Source: Paenibacillus puerhi (GTDB taxonomy: Bacteria; Bacillota; Bacilli; Paenibacillales; NBRC-103111). Taken from it: a DNA stretch of 64,000 nucleotides. Shown here in pieces: positions 7,504 to 16,272 of this stretch (positions within the stretch are counted from its first letter, which is position 1; every line of letters begins with the position of its first letter). The stretch lies in NCBI RefSeq assembly GCF_009846885.1, contig NZ_WUWM01000022.1, positions 1 to 64,000 on the forward strand, written 5' to 3'. The notes beneath the pieces were generated by a model. The model was not told the DNA's origin and did no database searches. It saw only the letters and a list, made by a program, of their open reading frames with translations. The translations under genes and the position numbers were made by a program.

Positions 7504-9288
7504 ATGAGCAGGACCGGCTTTCTCTGGTTGCGCAAAAGTATTTTCGCCAAGTTCTCCTTATCGTTCATAAGTGTCGGCCTGGTCCCGCTATTGATCTTGA
7601 GCTACTTTTCCCTCAACACCTTCAGCAGTTATCTGGAGCGGCATACGATCAATAATTTTGAACAGATGCTGCTGTTCGCGGGGAAGAACGTCGATGATCT
7701 GGTCCATAAATACAACGAAATGACTAAGCTCATGTATGCTTACAGTGTGGACGGAAAATATCTTCAGCTGGGCGAGGCGATCATAGACCAGTCTTTCAAC
7801 AAGGATATTCGGCTAACGGCAACCGTGGACGACTTTTTGAAAAATGTGCTCTATACGGATACGCATATGAAAAATACGATGTTTGTTTTCCCTGACGGAA
7901 GCTATCAGGCGGCTAATAAGGAAGGCAAGCTTTTTGACAGCAGCTATGCCTATCCCCCGGAGGAGTGGAAGCAGCAGTTATACCGGAACCGTAAGGAGCT
8001 GGCAATATTCCCCACGCATCCTGAAGACTATTACGTCGGCTCCCGCAACCTGGTGATGACCTTTGGCCGCAATCTGATCGATATTCAGAGCACGGGAAAA
8101 AGAGATCAGGATCTGGTCGGCAGCCTTTATATCGATGTCAGCGTCAGTGCTTTCGACGAGATTTTCCAGCAGCTGCTGCTTAATCCGCAGGATGCCGTTT
8201 ACTTAACGGACGAACAGGGCAACATTCTGTATGCCAGCAACAAGGAAATGATAGGAACAACCTATCAAGGAAAGCCATCGAAGGATTATATTCATCTGTC
8301 TCATCCCCTGAGCCGCGCGGGCTGGAATGTCGTAGGGGAGGTTTATCAGGATGAGATGTTCAGTAAGATCAAGCAGATCAAAAATACGATCGCTTCGGTA
8401 ATCGCTCTATGCATAGCCTCGCTTGTGGCGGTGGCGATCTGGTTTTCCAGGCGATTTTCTTATCCGATCCGCAGCATTATGAAGCAGATGACTTTAGTAG
8501 AATCGGGGAAGTTCGATTCGAGCGTGGAAGTCCGCACCTCCGATGAAATCGGGATGCTGGCCCGCGGCTTCAACCGGATGACCAACAGGCTGCAAAGCTA
8601 TATCGACGAGGTGTACGTAGCCCAGATCAAGCAGAAGCACGCGGAGCTCCATGCGCTGAAAAGTCAAATCCGGCCGCATTATTTGTACAACACGCTGGAG
8701 GTCATCCGCATGAGCGCCGTTGCCAACGACGATAACGAGGTAGCCGATATGATCCTGTCCTTGTCCCATCAGCTTAAGTATGTGCTGGATTACGGTCAGG
8801 AATCGGTGGCGCTGCTGGAAGAGAAGGCGAACCTTGAACAATATTTCCGGCTGATGCAATTCCGCTACGGGGAGCATCGGCTGGCGATGGACCTTCGTAT
8901 GGAAGGGGACGTGCTGGGATGCCTGGTGCCTAAGCTGTCCCTGCAGCCGCTTGTTGAGAATGCGATCTACCATGGCATCATGCCGAAGTCCGGCAAGGGA
9001 ACGATCCGGATTATAGCGGAAAAAGGCCACGCCGGTCAGCTGCTCATCACGGTTGACGACGATGGGGTGGGCATGACCGCCGACAAGCTGGAGCTGCTGC
9101 GCGGCCGATTAAGCGGCCAAGTCCCGGGCGACGGAGGAGGCGGAGGGATCGGTGTGAAAAATGTACATGACCGAATCGTCGCTCTATACGGCCAGGAATT
9201 CGGGATCGGGATCAGCAGTACTCCGTTGATCGGTACATCCGTCCGGATGATTATACCTTACATGAAAGAGGTGGACTCGGATGATTAA
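7504..9288 (+). CDS. YesM-family membrane sensor histidine kinase
   Basis: 594 residues. A cytoplasmic N-terminus precedes a membrane helix (about 18-42). A roughly 260-residue extracellular sensor domain of Cache type follows, then a second membrane helix (about 302-322), a HAMP linker (RRFSYPIRSIM, DEIGMLARGFNRM), a His_kinase dimerisation segment and a HATPase domain. The phosphoacceptor is His392 in IRPHYLYNTLE; the usual Asn of INPHF is Arg here. ATP-binding motifs QPLVENAIYHG and VDDDGVGM are intact. ATG 7504 follows GAGGGGG. It overlaps the next gene by 8 bp, so the pair is translationally coupled. It probably senses an extracellular sugar or a loaded binding protein. Confidence 0.9.
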   Translation: MSRTGFLWLRKSIFAKFSLSFISVGLVPLLILSYFSLNTFSSYLERHTINNFEQMLLFAGKNVDDLVHKYNEMTKLMYAYSVDGKYLQLGEAIIDQSFNKDIRLTATVDDFLKNVLYTDTHMKNTMFVFPDGSYQAANKEGKLFDSSYAYPPEEWKQQLYRNRKELAIFPTHPEDYYVGSRNLVMTFGRNLIDIQSTGKRDQDLVGSLYIDVSVSAFDEIFQQLLLNPQDAVYLTDEQGNILYASNKEMIGTTYQGKPSKDYIHLSHPLSRAGWNVVGEVYQDEMFSKIKQIKNTIASVIALCIASLVAVAIWFSRRFSYPIRSIMKQMTLVESGKFDSSVEVRTSDEIGMLARGFNRMTNRLQSYIDEVYVAQIKQKHAELHALKSQIRPHYLYNTLEVIRMSAVANDDNEVADMILSLSHQLKYVLDYGQESVALLEEKANLEQYFRLMQFRYGEHRLAMDLRMEGDVLGCLVPKLSLQPLVENAIYHGIMPKSGKGTIRIIAEKGHAGQLLITVDDDGVGMTADKLELLRGRLSGQVPGDGGGGGIGVKNVHDRIVALYGQEFGIGISSTPLIGTSVRMIIPYMKEVDSDD

Positions 9289-10870
9289 CACCATACTTGC
9301 TGACGACGAGCCGATCATCATACGGGGCCTGAGGAAGCTTATTCCCTGGGAAGAGCTAGGTATCACCATCGTCGGGGAGGCCTGGACGGGCAAAGGCTTG
9401 CTTGAGCTCATCGAGAAGGAGAGACCGGGGCTTGTCGTAACGGATATCAGCATGCCCGACGGGACCGGCATCGACGTCATCAAGGAGATTGAAAAACGCG
9501 GGCTGAACACGAAGGTTATTTTTATTAGCGCCTACCAGGAATTTTCCTATGCGAAGGATGCGCTCGCTTTTGGAGCGCTGGATTATCTGGTGAAGCCGGT
9601 GGAGAAGAAGCTGCTGCTGACCGCGGTCAAGCGGGCCGTGACGGAGCTGCAGGTGGAATCCGAGGAGCAGACCTTCAAGAGCAAGCTGGCCGCTTATGAG
9701 AATAAGGATAAGAAAACGCAGCTGGAGGAGCTGTTCGATCGTCTGATCGAAGGCGATATTCGCATCGAGGAAGCGAGCCGCAGACTGCAGTCCCTGGAGA
9801 CGGGTCACAAACATTCGCATTATTCCATCCTGCTGATCGAGCCGGAGGAGCTGGAAAACGATAACCGCTGGGGCGAGCATGAGAAGCGGCTGCTGTTGTT
9901 TGCCGTGTCTAATCTAAGCGAGGAGCTGATCCAGAGGCATGCCGCCGGGCTTGTTTTTCGGAGGGCGGATCAGTTATGTGCGATAGTCAATCATCCTCCT
10001 TTGCTGGATTCGCTCGGACTGGCGGATGAGATCATCGATAATGTACAGGTGTACTTAAAAATCCCTCTGACGATCGGCGTCAGCCGTCCCGAGGAGGGGC
10101 TCGCAGGGATCAGAACCGCGTACCGTACCGCGGCAGAGGCCTTGAGAAGAACCTTTTTTCTGGGCGGAGGCGTCCCGGTTCTCTGGTCGGAGGAGCCGGG
10201 AGAAGCGGCGGTCTCGGAGCGCGAGCTGGATGAGAGCCGCCAGGTCGTCCTCCAGGCTCTGCTGGGCAAGGACCGGCATAGGCTCTCCCAAGGGCTGGAA
10301 GCTTTCTTCGATCGGGTCAGCAGCTTTGCCCGCGGAAGCAAGGACTCTGCTGTCACGTCCTGCTACTCGTCGGTCACCGGCTGGTCGGAAGGGCTGCGGG
10401 AGGTCGGCATCACACCGGTCGAGCCTTGGCAGGAGCAGCAGGAGCTGTTGTTCACGATGCAGGGCTTCCGTCATTTTGGAGAGCTCAAGCGATATGTTGA
10501 AGCGCTCACTGCCGACTATCTTCACCAGCTGGAAGCGGGGGGAGCCGGCAAGGAAGGGCAAGAGCTTCAGAAGGTGAAGGAATATATCGAGCAGCACTAC
10601 AACGAAAACATAACGCTGGAGAGCATGGCAGCCATTCTATATATGAACCCGTATTATTTCAGCAGCTTCTTCAAGAAGCATACGAAAATGAACTTCAAGC
10701 AGTATTTGACGGAGGTCCGTATGAAGCAAGCTCTGAAGCTGCTGCTCCAAACCGATCTGATGGTTTATGAAATCGCGGAGCAGGTTGGGTATAATAATGC
10801 CCGGCAGTTCAGCGACATGTTCAAAAAGCACTTCGGCAAGCTGCCTCAGGAATACAAACTTCCTAAGTAA
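9281..10870 (+). CDS. YesN-family response regulator with AraC-type DNA-binding domain
   Basis: 529 residues: a receiver domain (1-120) with acidic pocket DDE at 8-10, phosphoacceptor Asp55 in VVTDISMPDG and Lys in LVKPVEKK; a linker of about 300 residues; and a C-terminal AraC double helix-turn-helix (MAAILYMNPYYFSSFFKKHT and AEQVGYNNARQFSDMFKKHF). It should be phosphorylated by the kinase it overlaps and activate promoters carrying tandem sites. The 21-bp-spaced repeats upstream of four units in the first 16.3 kb are the natural candidates. Confidence 0.9.
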   Translation: MINTILADDEPIIIRGLRKLIPWEELGITIVGEAWTGKGLLELIEKERPGLVVTDISMPDGTGIDVIKEIEKRGLNTKVIFISAYQEFSYAKDALAFGALDYLVKPVEKKLLLTAVKRAVTELQVESEEQTFKSKLAAYENKDKKTQLEELFDRLIEGDIRIEEASRRLQSLETGHKHSHYSILLIEPEELENDNRWGEHEKRLLLFAVSNLSEELIQRHAAGLVFRRADQLCAIVNHPPLLDSLGLADEIIDNVQVYLKIPLTIGVSRPEEGLAGIRTAYRTAAEALRRTFFLGGGVPVLWSEEPGEAAVSERELDESRQVVLQALLGKDRHRLSQGLEAFFDRVSSFARGSKDSAVTSCYSSVTGWSEGLREVGITPVEPWQEQQELLFTMQGFRHFGELKRYVEALTADYLHQLEAGGAGKEGQELQKVKEYIEQHYNENITLESMAAILYMNPYYFSSFFKKHTKMNFKQYLTEVRMKQALKLLLQTDLMVYEIAEQVGYNNARQFSDMFKKHFGKLPQEYKLPK

Positions 10871-10899
10871 TTCATCTTACATGGCGCGGGAGCAAGCAG

Positions 10900-10944
10900 A
10901 ACCTTCTATCCCTTCGAGCGGATTCGAATGGAGAGAAGGTTTTT
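10900..10944 (+). terminator. Terminator after the first response regulator gene
   Basis: AACCTTCT (10900-10907) pairs with AGAAGGTT (10934-10941), with an inner TTCGA/TCGAA pairing, followed by TTTTT. It occupies the left part of the 304-bp gap 10871-11174; the right part holds the promoter of the binding-protein gene. Confidence 0.7.
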
Positions 10945-11030
10945 CAGATTCTCGAATGCCAGCCAGTACCCATACGTTTGCCTTATTTCCCCAACGATTT
11001 CGAAGGTGTTGATGCAAACACGGCTCTCCT

Positions 11031-11063
11031 TAAAATACTGCATATAGATCTATAAAAACCGCA
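11031..11063 (+). promoter_or_regulatory. Paired 21-bp-spaced sites upstream of the ABC importer operon
   Basis: TAAAATACTGCA ends at 11042 and TATAAAAACCGCA ends at 11063, so the GCA cores are 21 bp apart. The proximal CGCA starts 22 bp before TATGTT (11082-11087), identical to the GH97 promoter geometry. Confidence 0.55.
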
Positions 11064-11081
11064 TTCTCTTGTTTTTAGAGG

Positions 11082-11087
11082 TATGTT
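11082..11087 (+). promoter_or_regulatory. -10 box (TATGTT) for the importer operon
   Basis: TATGTT lies 22 bp after the first C of the proximal CGCA, with no clear -35 hexamer. Transcription would begin near 11094, about 80 nt ahead of the ATG at 11175. Confidence 0.45.
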
Positions 11088-11174
11088 AGTCTAGGTACAC
11101 AGAGAGGGAACGCACCGAATACGTGCTGATTCTTCCAGGCTTTTGTCATGATTGATATAGGGAGGGTTTACTAG

Positions 11175-12512
11175 ATGACCAAGAAGAAAGTGTCTACGAT
11201 TGTGGCTAGTGCCATGGCGATGTCTCTTATGCTTAGCGCATGCGGAGGCGGCAATTCGGGCTCCGCTCCGGCGGACAACGCGGGAGCTGGCGGAACCGAG
11301 CAGAAGAAGCCGGTCTCCTTCACCATCGGATACGCAACCGGCGATCCGGCGGGGAAGCAAGCGATGGTTGAAGCTATTGCCGCTTTCACGAAAGCTAACC
11401 CGCATATTAAGATTACGGATTTGAGCGAAGGCGGCTCGCAGGCCTACCTCGATTGGCTAAAGACCAAGGACGCCGTGAATGAGTTTCCTGATCTGGTTGA
11501 AATGCGTGATACGCAGCTGTTTGCCGATGCCGGAAAGATTGCCGAGATGCCGAGCGAGATCCTGGAGCTGTTCAAGGATGCTCCGAAGATCAACGGCAAA
11601 AACTATACGGCTCCGATCTACGGCACGTCCCCTCAGGGCATTATTTACAGCAAAAAGGCTTACACGGATGCGGGGATCACAGCGGAGCCGAAAACCTATG
11701 ACGAATTTCTCGCCATTCAGGAGAAGCTGAAGGCAAGCGGTATTACACCGATCACCTTCGGTGGCAAGGATATTTTCCACTGGGGCTTCTGGGTGAACAA
11801 ATTCCTCATTGACGAAGTGTTCGCGGATGATCCGAACTGGAACTCTAAGCGGACCAAGGGGCAAGCAAGCTTTACAGACGCAGGTCCGAAAAAGGCGATG
11901 GAGAGCTTGAATGAGCTGTTCACCAAGGGCTACGTCGATAAGGGCTATCTCAGCACCGCGGATAATCAAACCGCTTCCATGCTCGTAACGGGCAAAGCAG
12001 CGCAATTGTTCTCCGGACCGTGGATGTTCGGGCAAATCGCTCAAGCCGATCCGAAATTCGAATTCGGCTGGTATCCGCTTCCGGACCGTAAGGGCCGAAT
12101 CGTTGTCCACGGGATGAACAGTCCTCAAGGCTGGGCGCTCTCGACAAAAGCTGCGGCGGATCCGGGCAAGAAGGCTGCGATCGTGGAGTACCTGAAATTC
12201 TTCTTCTCCAAGGAGCAGTACGCCAAGTCACTGAAGATCGGCAGCGCCATTCCTTCTACGAAGGAAGCGATCACGTACGAATCCAGTCCGCAAATGCAGC
12301 GGGTGCTGGAGGTTATGAACGATCCGAAGACGATCAAATCGCTGCAAATCAACGTGTACTGGGGCGAAAATCAAATGCCTTCGCAATGGCGCAACTGGTA
12401 TTACAAGCTGATCCAGGAGTGGCTGGCAAAAGGCGACTTCAGCGATGAATATTTGAAGAAAATGGATGCGGAATGGGATGCCAATATTAAGGCCAACGCA
12501 GCCGCGAAATAA
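11175..12512 (+). CDS. Sugar ABC transporter substrate-binding lipoprotein (CUT1 type)
   Basis: 445 residues. The N-terminus is a lipoprotein signal: positive residues, a short hydrophobic stretch and a lipobox ending LSACGG, so the mature protein is tethered by Cys to the outer face of the membrane. The rest is a family 1 extracellular solute-binding fold (ITPITFGGKDIFHWGFWVNK, MFGQIAQADPKFEFGWYPLP). It delivers an oligosaccharide to the two permeases that follow. ATG 11175 has GGGAGGG upstream. The ligand is unknown, but the flanking hydrolases suggest arabinose-, xylose- or uronate-containing oligosaccharides. Confidence 0.9.
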   Translation: MTKKKVSTIVASAMAMSLMLSACGGGNSGSAPADNAGAGGTEQKKPVSFTIGYATGDPAGKQAMVEAIAAFTKANPHIKITDLSEGGSQAYLDWLKTKDAVNEFPDLVEMRDTQLFADAGKIAEMPSEILELFKDAPKINGKNYTAPIYGTSPQGIIYSKKAYTDAGITAEPKTYDEFLAIQEKLKASGITPITFGGKDIFHWGFWVNKFLIDEVFADDPNWNSKRTKGQASFTDAGPKKAMESLNELFTKGYVDKGYLSTADNQTASMLVTGKAAQLFSGPWMFGQIAQADPKFEFGWYPLPDRKGRIVVHGMNSPQGWALSTKAAADPGKKAAIVEYLKFFFSKEQYAKSLKIGSAIPSTKEAITYESSPQMQRVLEVMNDPKTIKSLQINVYWGENQMPSQWRNWYYKLIQEWLAKGDFSDEYLKKMDAEWDANIKANAAAK

Positions 12513-12531
12513 ATAGAAAGAGTCAAGGATG

Positions 12532-12559
12532 GACCTTTGCTCCGATATGGGCAAAGGTC
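12532..12559 (+). terminator. Intercistronic hairpin between binding-protein and permease genes
   Basis: GACCTTTGC and GCAAAGGTC form a perfect 9-bp stem with a 10-nt loop. No T-run follows. Such hairpins after binding-protein genes commonly stabilise the upstream mRNA or cause partial termination, so that the binding protein exceeds the permeases. Confidence 0.5.
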
Positions 12560-12591
12560 TCCTCCTTACTGTGTCGGGAGGAGAGAAACTT

Positions 12592-13530
12592 ATGAAAACT
12601 GTACATGCTGCAAACGGCTATGACGCTTCGGGAACAAAGACTGCGGCGAAAAAGAAAAAAATTGGGTTATCCTTTTCCGTCCTGTTCATCCTTCCTTCCT
12701 TTCTTTTGTACTCCTTGTTCGTTATTTATCCTACCTTAAACAGTGTGAATTTAAGCTTTACCTCATGGGACGGGGTAAGCACGCAGATCAAGTACATCGG
12801 ATTCGACAATTTTATTGAAATGTGGCACAGCGAGCGGGTGCACAATGCGCTGAAGAATACGCTGATCTTGTCCGTTTCACTGGTCGTATTGGAAAACGTC
12901 GCAGCCATTGTGCTGGCGATGCTGGTAGATCAGGTACGCTGGTTCAAAAATTTGTTTCGCAGCATCTTTTATTTCCCTGTTCTACTGAGCGGGATTGTCA
13001 TGGGCTTTGTCTGGACCATTATTTTCAATTATAACTTCGGCGTCATTTCTCAATTACTCGAACGCATCGGTCTTGGCGTATTCAAAATCGACTGGCTTGG
13101 CAATCCGGACTATGCCATGCTGGCCATCATTATTACAACCGTATGGAAGAGCTCCGGGTATTACATGATTATTTACTTGGCCGGGCTGCAAGGCATTCCG
13201 GCGGAATTAAACGAAGCGGCCTCCATGGACGGCGCTAGCCGATGGCAGCAATTCCGTCACATTACGTTCCCCTTGTTAGCCGGTGCGATGACCGTCAGCG
13301 TCATGCTGTCGATGATCAGCGCGCTCAAAATCTTTGACCAAATTGCGGTAATGACCGATGGAGGTCCAGGCTTCGCAACGGAAACCATGACCTACATCGT
13401 TTATAAAGTCGGCTTCGGAGAGCTCAGACAGGGCTACGGTACGGCGCTATCCCTCGTGCTCTTCCTCCTCATCCTGATCGTTTCTCTCATTCAAGTAAAA
13501 TTGCTTCGCAAACGGGAGGTGCAGATGTAA
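12592..13530 (+). CDS. Sugar ABC transporter permease, MalF/LacF-like
   Basis: 312 residues with six predicted membrane helices; the first (about 25-45) is FSVLFILPSFLLYSLFVIY. The EAA loop that docks the ATPase reads NEAASMDGASRWQQFRHITFPLL. ATG 12592 is chosen over an in-frame ATG at 12529 because GGGAGGAG lies 9 nt before it and because the longer version would translate the intercistronic hairpin. It is separated by 1 bp from the next permease, with which it should form a heterodimeric channel. Confidence 0.9.
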   Translation: MKTVHAANGYDASGTKTAAKKKKIGLSFSVLFILPSFLLYSLFVIYPTLNSVNLSFTSWDGVSTQIKYIGFDNFIEMWHSERVHNALKNTLILSVSLVVLENVAAIVLAMLVDQVRWFKNLFRSIFYFPVLLSGIVMGFVWTIIFNYNFGVISQLLERIGLGVFKIDWLGNPDYAMLAIIITTVWKSSGYYMIIYLAGLQGIPAELNEAASMDGASRWQQFRHITFPLLAGAMTVSVMLSMISALKIFDQIAVMTDGGPGFATETMTYIVYKVGFGELRQGYGTALSLVLFLLILIVSLIQVKLLRKREVQM

Positions 13531-13531
13531 C

Positions 13532-14362
13532 ATGCACAAGTCGAATAGATGGATCGAGCTCGGAATGGTCAGCATTACCTTCGTTTTGGCGGTCTTGTTC
13601 TGCTTTCCGATCTACTTCAGCGTCATATCCGCGTTTAAAACGAACGGAGAAATATTAAGAGATGCGGTTGCCTTCCCGAGCAGCTTCTATGTGGACAGCT
13701 TTGTGTACCTCTGGACCAAAACCAGATTCCCGGCAGCGATGATGAACAGCGCGATCCTAACGCTGAGCTCCATAGTCTTTATGGTGCTCCTCATACCGAT
13801 GGCCGCCTATGCGATCGAGCGCACCGGGAAGAAGTGGACGAATGCGGTTTACGTGTACTATTTGGCTGGAATGATGATTCCGTTCCAGGTGTACATGATT
13901 CCATTATTTAAGCAAATGAAGACGCTTGGCTTGTACGGCACGCTAACGGCGCCGGTGCTTATCTACATTTCGGGCTCGGTCGGGATGGGCGTCCTGCTCT
14001 ACACAAGCTTCATTAAGGGCATCCCGATTGAGATTGAGGAAGCGGCCGCAATTGACGGCTGCTCGAAGGTGCGCACCTTCTGGCAGATCGTATTTCCGCT
14101 GCTCGGCCCTTGCACGGCCAGTATGGTCGTATTACAAGGACTTGGAATTTGGAACGACTTCCTGATGCCAAGCCTGATCCTTCCGTCGGATAAGGCGAAG
14201 ACGATGATTGTGGAAATCTTCAAATTCGTCGGCGAGCTGGCCTCCCAGTGGGATATGGTGTTCGCCGGTACGGTGATCTCGATCATCCCGGTATTGATTG
14301 CTTTCCTCTTCCTGCAGAAATATTTCGTCAAGGGAATTGCAGCAGGCGCTACGAAGGGTTAA
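13532..14362 (+). CDS. Sugar ABC transporter permease, MalG-like
   Basis: 276 residues, six predicted membrane helices, typical of the shorter CUT1 permease. The EAA motif is EEAAAIDGCSKVRTFWQIVFPL. It is translationally coupled to the MalF-like gene (1-bp gap). No ATPase gene follows, so it probably uses a shared MsmX-type ATPase, as is known for many Firmicute sugar importers. Confidence 0.9.
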   Translation: MHKSNRWIELGMVSITFVLAVLFCFPIYFSVISAFKTNGEILRDAVAFPSSFYVDSFVYLWTKTRFPAAMMNSAILTLSSIVFMVLLIPMAAYAIERTGKKWTNAVYVYYLAGMMIPFQVYMIPLFKQMKTLGLYGTLTAPVLIYISGSVGMGVLLYTSFIKGIPIEIEEAAAIDGCSKVRTFWQIVFPLLGPCTASMVVLQGLGIWNDFLMPSLILPSDKAKTMIVEIFKFVGELASQWDMVFAGTVISIIPVLIAFLFLQKYFVKGIAAGATKG

Positions 14363-14387
14363 TCGCGATCACACGGTTGCTCTGCGC

Positions 14388-14423
14388 CCAAAGCCGCTTC
14401 AGGCAGCAGCCTGGGCGGTTTTA
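14388..14423 (+). terminator. Imperfect hairpin between the importer genes and the GH43 gene
   Basis: CCGC-TTC-AGGC-AGCA-GCCT-G-GGCGG folds into an interrupted stem followed by TTTTAG. It could be a weak terminator or processing site. The gap to the GH43 gene is 118 bp, and no clear separate promoter is visible there. Confidence 0.4.
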
Positions 14424-14480
14424 GTGCGATTGGACATATCGGCAAGAGCTTTATCTATATCCGGACAAGGAGTTTGACTC

Positions 14481-16091
14481 ATGACGCAGCTTATTCAAAA
14501 CCCGGTCCTGACCGGCTTTAGTCCTGACGCTTCGATAATCAGAGTCGGGGATGATTATTATATGGCAACCTCGACCTTCGAGTGGTTTCCTGGCGTGCAG
14601 ATTCACCATTCCCGGGATATGGTGCATTGGCGCCTGCTCGCCTATCCGCTGACCCGGACCTCCCAGCTTGACCTGCGAGGCATCCCCAGCTCTGGCGGTA
14701 TCTGGGCTCCGGCCTTATCTTACGATCAGGGCGTATTCTATCTGATCTATACGGTTATGGCCGGCCGCAAGGGCGTATTTAAAGATCTGCGCAACTTCCT
14801 CGTCACGGCAACGGACATCCAGGGTCCTTGGTCGGAGCCGGTCTTCTTAAACGGCAGCGGCTTCGATCCGTTCTTGTTCCACGATACGGACGGCAGGAAG
14901 TGGCTGTTCAATATGCAGTGGGATTTTCGCAAAAACCATACCCGCTTCGGCGGCATTGTGATGCAGGAGTATGACCCGGCCGAGGAGCGCCTGACCGGAC
15001 CGATCCGCAGCATCTACAAGGGTACCGCCATCGGTGTGACGGAAGCCCCGATGGTGTACAAGCGGAACGGCTATTATTATTTGCTGGTCGCTGAAGGCGG
15101 GACAGGCATTAACCATGCGGCAACGCTGGCGCGCTCCCGACATCTGGAGGGACCTTATGAGACAGACCCGAATTATCCGCTGCTGACGACGCATCCGTAT
15201 CTGGATCATCCGCTCCAGCAGTCGGGGCACAGCTCCCTCGTGGAGACGCAGCAGGGGGAGTGGTATATGGCGCATATTTGCGCACGCATGCTGCCGGGTA
15301 CCCGCATGAATCCGCTCGGGCGGGAGACGTCTATTCAGGCGTGCCGCTGGACCGAGGAGGGCTGGCTGGAGCTCGCCCACGGAAGCAAGCTGCCTGCGCT
15401 TACGGTTCCGGCCCCGGCTCTTGAGCCGCATCCGTTCTCGCCGATGCCGGCCAAGGATGATTTTGATGCTGCCGAGCTGGGCCTACAGTATCAAACGCTT
15501 CGCGTGCCTGCCGAGGAGTCCTGGCTCAGCCTGCGGGAGCGTCCCGGCTATCTGCGGATGCGGGGGCGGGAGTCGCTCGTATCCTGGCATCGCCAGAGTC
15601 TGGTAGCGCGGCGTATCCAGCATTTTCAATGCGTGACGGAAACCTGCGTGGAGTTCGAGCCGGAGCATTTCATGCAAATGGCCGGGATCGTCTGCTACTA
15701 CGACGAAGCCGACTACTACTACCTGCGCATCACGCATGACGAGCTGCGCGGCAAGTGCATAGGCGTCGTCCGAAGCCAGCAGGGACAGTATGACGAGTAT
15801 ATTGCTCATGAGATATCCGCTGCCGGCTGGGAGCAGCACTACCTGCGGGCGGTCATCGATGACAGGAGCCTGAACTTCTACGCTTCCCCGGACGGCCGGG
15901 AGTGGAAGGTCATCGGACCGACGCTCGATATGGGCGCGCTGTCTGATGAATATGGCGGCAAGCTCGGCTTTACCGGGGGCATGGTCGGGTTGTGCGCCCA
16001 GGATTTGAACGGTACGGACAAGCATGCGGATTTCGATTATTTTCTCTATGAAGAGACGAAAGAAAAGACGAAAGAAAAGACGAAAGGCTAA
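14481..16091 (+). CDS. GH43 beta-xylosidase/alpha-L-arabinofuranosidase
   Basis: 536 residues with the two-domain form of the GH43 beta-xylosidase group: a five-bladed propeller (about 1-310) and a C-terminal beta-sandwich. The catalytic triad is visible as Asp16 (SPDAS, base), Asp129 (FDPFLF, pKa modulator) and Glu188 (TEAPMVY, acid). These match in order and spacing D14, D128 and E186 of the Selenomonas ruminantium enzyme. No signal peptide is present, so it hydrolyses imported oligosaccharides. The last residues EETKEKTKEKTKG come from an in-frame 12-bp tandem repeat. It is probably the last gene of the importer operon and ends at a strong terminator. Confidence 0.88.
   Translation: MTQLIQNPVLTGFSPDASIIRVGDDYYMATSTFEWFPGVQIHHSRDMVHWRLLAYPLTRTSQLDLRGIPSSGGIWAPALSYDQGVFYLIYTVMAGRKGVFKDLRNFLVTATDIQGPWSEPVFLNGSGFDPFLFHDTDGRKWLFNMQWDFRKNHTRFGGIVMQEYDPAEERLTGPIRSIYKGTAIGVTEAPMVYKRNGYYYLLVAEGGTGINHAATLARSRHLEGPYETDPNYPLLTTHPYLDHPLQQSGHSSLVETQQGEWYMAHICARMLPGTRMNPLGRETSIQACRWTEEGWLELAHGSKLPALTVPAPALEPHPFSPMPAKDDFDAAELGLQYQTLRVPAEESWLSLRERPGYLRMRGRESLVSWHRQSLVARRIQHFQCVTETCVEFEPEHFMQMAGIVCYYDEADYYYLRITHDELRGKCIGVVRSQQGQYDEYIAHEISAAGWEQHYLRAVIDDRSLNFYASPDGREWKVIGPTLDMGALSDEYGGKLGFTGGMVGLCAQDLNGTDKHADFDYFLYEETKEKTKEKTKG
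16056..16086 (+). repeat. In-frame 12-bp tandem repeat at the GH43 C-terminus
   Basis: ACGAAAGAAAAG occurs at 16056-16067 and 16068-16079, with a partial third copy to 16086. It encodes repeated TKEK. Because the unit is a multiple of three, copy-number slippage would lengthen or shorten the charged tail without a frameshift. Confidence 0.75.
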
Positions 16092-16100
16092 GGGCAGAGA

Positions 16101-16133
16101 ACACCTCCCGACGACGCGGAGGTGTTTTTTTTT
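16101..16133 (+). terminator. Rho-independent terminator after the GH43 gene
   Basis: ACACCTCC (16101-16108) pairs with GGAGGTGT (16118-16125) and is followed by a run of nine T. This is the clearest intrinsic terminator in the window and closes the importer operon. Confidence 0.92.
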
Positions 16134-16160
16134 GCGTGCAAGAAAAGCAGCTCCTCCTTA

Positions 16161-16191
16161 AAAAAATGCAGTTTTCACTTAAAAAAGCGCA
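16161..16191 (+). promoter_or_regulatory. Paired 21-bp-spaced A-tract/GCA sites upstream of the giant secreted enzyme
   Basis: CTTAAAAAAATGCA ends at 16170 and CTTAAAAAAGCGCA ends at 16191, 21 bp apart. The best -10 candidate, TATGCT at 16215-16220, is 27 bp from the proximal CGCA, five more than at the GH97 and importer promoters. Either the true -10 is different or the activator sits half a turn further upstream. Confidence 0.55.
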
Positions 16192-16230
16192 TTCAATCCA
16201 TATATTTCCTCTGTTATGCTCATAGGGAAA

Positions 16231-16244
16231 TGATAGCGGTTTCA
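16231..16244. promoter_or_regulatory. CcpA cre site upstream of the giant secreted enzyme
   Basis: TGATAGCGGTTTCA differs from the near-palindromic cre TGAAAGCGCTTTCA at two positions. It lies just downstream of the putative -10 box and before the ribosome binding site AGGAGG, so bound CcpA would block initiation or elongation when preferred sugars are present. Confidence 0.65.
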
Positions 16245-16272
16245 AATTGTTGAGCTTAGGAGGCAAAGAGTC

